Source: Actinomycetota bacterium (GTDB lineage Bacteria; Actinomycetota; Acidimicrobiia; Acidimicrobiales; Microtrichaceae). Taken from it: 64,000 nucleotides of DNA. The stretch's first letter is position 1. Each line of letters begins with the position of its first letter. Position numbers and translations under genes: made by a program. The notes beneath the pieces are model-generated. The model saw nothing but the letters and a program-made list of their open reading frames with translations, did not search any database and was not told the DNA's origin. Of this stretch, positions 61,121-64,000 are shown piece after piece. The stretch spans positions 1 through 64,000 of the forward strand of contig JADJBW010000011.1 in the NCBI GenBank assembly GCA_016703525.1. The letters run 5' to 3'.

Positions 61121-61767
61121 TCAGTCCAGGTGCACGATGCCCATTCGCACCGCCTGGAGCACGGCCTGTGTGCGGTCCCGCGCGTCGAGCTTCTGGTAGA
61201 TCGACGCCAGGTGGTTCTTGACCGTCTTCTGCGAGATGTAGAGCCGCTCGGCGACCTCGGGGGTGGAGCATCCGTCGGCGATGAGCTGCAGGACCTCCTC
61301 TTCGCGCTTGGTGACCATGCGCTCCTCGTCGTTGCGGGCGCGCTCGTCGAGTCGACGAACTTCCTCCAGCATCGACTTCGCCAGCTGCGGCGACAGAACG
61401 GTCTCGCCCCCGGCCGCCATGCGCACCGCGTCGGCGATCTCCTCGTCGAGCAGTCCTTCACGAGATAGCCGCTCGCTCCGGCGCGGATCGCGTTGGCGAG
61501 CACCTCCTTGTCGGCGTGCATCGTCAGCATCACGACCTTGGAGTCGGTGCCGAGCGCCTTCACTTGGCGACACGCTTCGACGCCGTCGCAGTTCGGCATC
61601 GACACGTCCATCAGGATGACGTCGGGCGACAGCTCCTCGGCGAGGCGCACGGCCTGAACGCCGTCCTGGGCTTCGGCCACCACGTCGAAGCCCTCCTCGG
61701 ACATCGAGCGTCGAAGCCCTTCGCGCAACATGCAGTGGTCGTCCGCAAGCATCAGTCGGATGGTCAT
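61121..61767 (-). CDS. NarL/LuxR-type response regulator, frameshift near 61453
   Basis: The receiver domain starts at ATG 61767 with acidic DD, phospho-acceptor Asp in DVILMDVSMPN (about 54), and Lys in GYLVKD. Adding one C (GACCTG) after KD restores LLDEEIADAVRMAAGGE and the C-terminal LuxR HTH: TKREEEVLQLIADG, EVAERLYISQKTVKNHL. About 215 residues. Overlaps the sensor kinase stop (ATGA), its cognate partner. Confidence 0.9.
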
Positions 61768-63617
61768 CGTCGGGCTCCTCCGTTGAGGGGGTCTGGAGAG
61801 GGTCGGGCCGGCCTGGCCGGGTCGAGCATGCAGGTGACCGAGGTGCCGTGGCCGGGGGTGCTGCGCACGTCGAGCGCCGCGCCGATCGAGGACGCGCGTT
61901 CGCGCATGCCGAGCATCCCGTAGCTGTCGAGGCGGCCGGATCTCCCGGCCTCGAACCCGACGCCGTCATCGGCCACCGTGATCGTCGCCCGCTCGCCGTC
62001 GCACTCCCACGTGATGTCGACGTTGCGCGCCCGAGCGTGACGCTCGATGTTCGTGATCGCCTCCTGGGCGATGCGCCACATCTCACGCTCCTGGAGCAGG
62101 GGCAGACGGCTGCCGTGTTCGGCGTTGATGGTGAAGTGCAGCGCGGTGCGGTCCGACACCCGGTCGGCGTAGCGGCCGAGGATCTCGGCGAGCGACGAGT
62201 CCTCCGACACGTCGGTGCGCAGGTCGTACAAGGTGTCGCGCACCTCGCGGATCACGCCGCGGACGTCGTCGCGCAGGTGATCGAGGGCGGGGCCGAGATC
62301 GTCGCCTTCTCCGTGGCGGGTGATGATTCGGTCGAGCTCGAACGCGAGGTAGGCGAGCGACTGCCCGATGCGATCGTGGAGGTCTCGGGCGATGCGCGTG
62401 CGTTCCTCGTCCGCGCCCACCGTGCGCAGGCGGGCGAACCAACGGGCGTTGTCGAGGGCCAGCGCGAGGGGAGGGACGAAGCCGGCGAGCAGGTCGGCGT
62501 CGCGGCGTTGGAAGCCGCCGGCCGAGCGGGCCTCGACGGCGATCAACCCCATGACCGCACCCCGTGCGCTCAGTGTTGCGTACATGCCCGAGCGGGCGCG
62601 ACTGTCGAACCCGGCGTCGGGCCCTTCGAGTTCGCGTCGATGCTCGACGGTGCCGCTCAGGATTGCTTCCTGGAGCCCGTGCGGCAGGTCGTCGGTGGGA
62701 ATGCGCACTGGCACGTGACATCCCTCGTTACGCACCACCTGCCAGGCGCCGTCGGTGTCGTCGAGCAGCAGGACGGCGACCGAGTCGAAGTCCACGAGTC
62801 CGCGGAGCCGGTTCACCGTGGAGTCCAACACGTCGGACATGTCGAGCGAGGCCGGAAGGGTCTGAGCCACTCGATGCAACGAGAACAAGAGCGCGTTGGC
62901 GTCGGCCAGGCGGCCGAGCCGATCGAGGGCCAGCACGCGTTCGCGTTCGGCCTCGCCCGAGAGCCGCCGGCCCTGGCCTGCGACGGCGGCGACCAGCAGG
63001 ATGAGCCCGCTCCAGGTCATCGCCTCGCGCAGCGACGACGGCGTGCGGCCTGCGACCACCAACGAGGCGGCCGACACCGAGAGCGCGCACGTCGTGGCGA
63101 CGCGCATGGCGAATGCGAATCCACGCGCGAACCCGGCCACCACGACTGCGTTGATCAGCGTGAACGCGAGCGGCGACGCCCAGAATCCGGTCATCGACAC
63201 CAGGCACACGTGCAGCGCAACGTCGCCCATCACGCGCAGCAGGCTGGCGGTGTCGTTGTTGTAGATGATCGGTCGGAATGCCCGCAGGGTGGCGTAGACG
63301 ACAGCGGCGATCGCGGCGCCGATCACCATCGGGTCGCCGTCGATGACGTCGCTGCCCGCGAGGAGTAGAGAAATCGCCACCGTCGCGAGTCGGGTCGCGG
63401 TGATGAGTGGGCTGAACTGGGCGACTCGATCCGTCGAGGCATGCGCGTGGGCGGTCGCGATGGGCGAGGGCCCGGGTGCGCGGCCCTGGTCGATCACCCG
63501 CCAGCGGCTGTACGCCGGCGCCGCGCCACCTGCCGGACCGAGCCCGATCTCAGTGGATGCCGGGGCGGCGGGATCCGCGGCGCCCTGTGCACGCTGATTT
63601 GGGGTTACTGTCGCCAC
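61764..63617 (-). CDS. Membrane sensor histidine kinase with GAF domain
   Basis: 617 residues. A cytosolic N terminus (~70 residues), about six hydrophobic helices (70-220) with no large external loop, a GAF domain (about 245-385, LRGLVDFDSVAVLLLDDTDG), HisKA_3 dimerisation with the phospho-His in ERTRIARDLHDRIGQSL (about 405), and an HATPase with NIERHARARNVDI, VADDGVGFE and GMLGMRERASSIGA. NarL-type output matches the downstream regulator. The signal is unknown; the GAF domain suggests an internal ligand such as heme, nucleotide or redox state. Start GTG 63617. Confidence 0.9.
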   Translation of the reverse strand: MATVTPNQRAQGAADPAAPASTEIGLGPAGGAAPAYSRWRVIDQGRAPGPSPIATAHAHASTDRVAQFSPLITATRLATVAISLLLAGSDVIDGDPMVIGAAIAAVVYATLRAFRPIIYNNDTASLLRVMGDVALHVCLVSMTGFWASPLAFTLINAVVVAGFARGFAFAMRVATTCALSVSAASLVVAGRTPSSLREAMTWSGLILLVAAVAGQGRRLSGEAERERVLALDRLGRLADANALLFSLHRVAQTLPASLDMSDVLDSTVNRLRGLVDFDSVAVLLLDDTDGAWQVVRNEGCHVPVRIPTDDLPHGLQEAILSGTVEHRRELEGPDAGFDSRARSGMYATLSARGAVMGLIAVEARSAGGFQRRDADLLAGFVPPLALALDNARWFARLRTVGADEERTRIARDLHDRIGQSLAYLAFELDRIITRHGEGDDLGPALDHLRDDVRGVIREVRDTLYDLRTDVSEDSSLAEILGRYADRVSDRTALHFTINAEHGSRLPLLQEREMWRIAQEAITNIERHARARNVDITWECDGERATITVADDGVGFEAGRSGRLDSYGMLGMRERASSIGAALDVRSTPGHGTSVTCMLDPARPARPSPDPLNGGARR

Positions 63618-63763
63618 GCCTGCGCGTCTCCCGCTCGATCGAGCCCACCTTGCTCGTTTATTGATCGGCAGAACGCGGGCATTCCCTAACCCTTTTGCCC
63701 GGCAAGCTGGGCCGAACGGCCCGCGGCTTGGCCGACGGGTCGAGCGTCCGGCGCGTCGGCGGC

Positions 63764-64000
63764 CTACATCAAGCCGAGTTCGGCGAGCCCCGCGGCCTGG
63801 CCGAGGTCGCCGTCGACCACGAGCTGCTGCGTGGTGAACGCCTCGGCGCCCGAGAGTTCGCCGTTGGCGATCCGCACGTAATCTCCGGCGCTGGCCCGGA
63901 TGGTCGCCGCGGCGCGCGGTTCGGCGTCGCAGCGTTCGACCGAGAGCGACCCGTCCGCGACGATCACGTGCCAGATTCCGCCGCCCTCGCCGGTGAGCGC
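63764..64000 (-). CDS. SCP2 sterol-binding-domain protein, 5' end beyond window
   Basis: 78 C-terminal residues visible: GGGIWHVIVADGSLSVERCD, then ATIRASAGDYVRIANGELSG and QLVVDGDLGQAAGLAEL. These match the second half of SCP2-like lipid-carrier domains (dG...v..G....a.......dl..la.G......a....l...G). No start is present because the frame is open at the window edge. Unknown lipid ligand. Confidence 0.78.
   Translation of the reverse strand, partial: ALTGEGGGIWHVIVADGSLSVERCDAEPRAAATIRASAGDYVRIANGELSGAEAFTTQQLVVDGDLGQAAGLAELGLM

Overview
The window is high-GC actinobacterial DNA. Pointers are an actinobacterial-type SOS operator, CarD, a 6C small RNA, an F420-type nitroreductase-family protein, an adenosylcobalamin-dependent ribonucleotide reductase and several Thr/Pro-rich envelope proteins. 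The combination resembles the class Acidimicrobiia, but that placement is an inference from gene content. Most genes are compact housekeeping operons with 1-4 base stop/start overlaps.

Layout. 1-4.4 kb: lysine/diaminopimelate genes (dapC end, dapE, dapD). 4.4-6.6 kb: lexA with SOS boxes and a divergent LysM gene of the YneA/ChiZ type, then a RibD-like reductase. 6.6-10 kb: a repeat-bearing leader and nrdJ. 10-17 kb: carD, lgt, a serine hydrolase, a DEAD-box helicase and a solitary adenine methylase. 17.1-19.7 kb: a SAM riboswitch, metX and a trans-sulfuration enzyme. 19.7-27.2 kb: mutM-like glycosylase, conserved hypotheticals, DUF4202, an AAA ATPase, a Bfd/bacterioferritin pair, an amidase and a nitroreductase-family gene. 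27.2-30.3 kb: accessory DNA with a VapBC-like pair, an XRE/nucleotidyltransferase pair and two transposase remnants. 30.35-35.68 kb: an island in the 3' end of tRNA-Gly(GCC), bounded by an exact 48-bp repeat. 35.7-42 kb: an FtsX-like permease, tRNA-Cys, tRNA-Val and a cell-wall amidase. 42-52 kb: acyl-CoA dehydrogenases, a CocE-type lipoprotein hydrolase, a DUF2271-PepSY-ApbE operon and a molybdopterin oxidoreductase. 52-64 kb: citrate synthase with a LysR gene, a 6C RNA before a HAD/acyltransferase gene, aconitase divergent from a GntR regulator, a Flp-type pilin with a two-component system, and the end of an SCP2 gene.

The most interesting element is the tRNA-Gly island. It holds a decayed tyrosine integrase, an excisionase-like gene, a DUF3039 gene and a three-gene overlapping operon. 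That operon encodes a CD-NTase-like nucleotidyltransferase with an intact GS...DxD...D triad, a very short E2-like protein, and a single-pass membrane protein with no recognised effector fold. I read it as a minimal CBASS-type anti-phage system with a candidate new effector.

About twenty apparent frameshifts occur across the window, many in essential single-copy genes. Several are explained by one base too many or too few in a short homopolymer (for example the Walker A lysine codon near 23116). They look mostly like sequencing or assembly indels. Affected genes are annotated as one gene each with the break noted. The integrase, which also has an in-frame stop, is probably truly dead.
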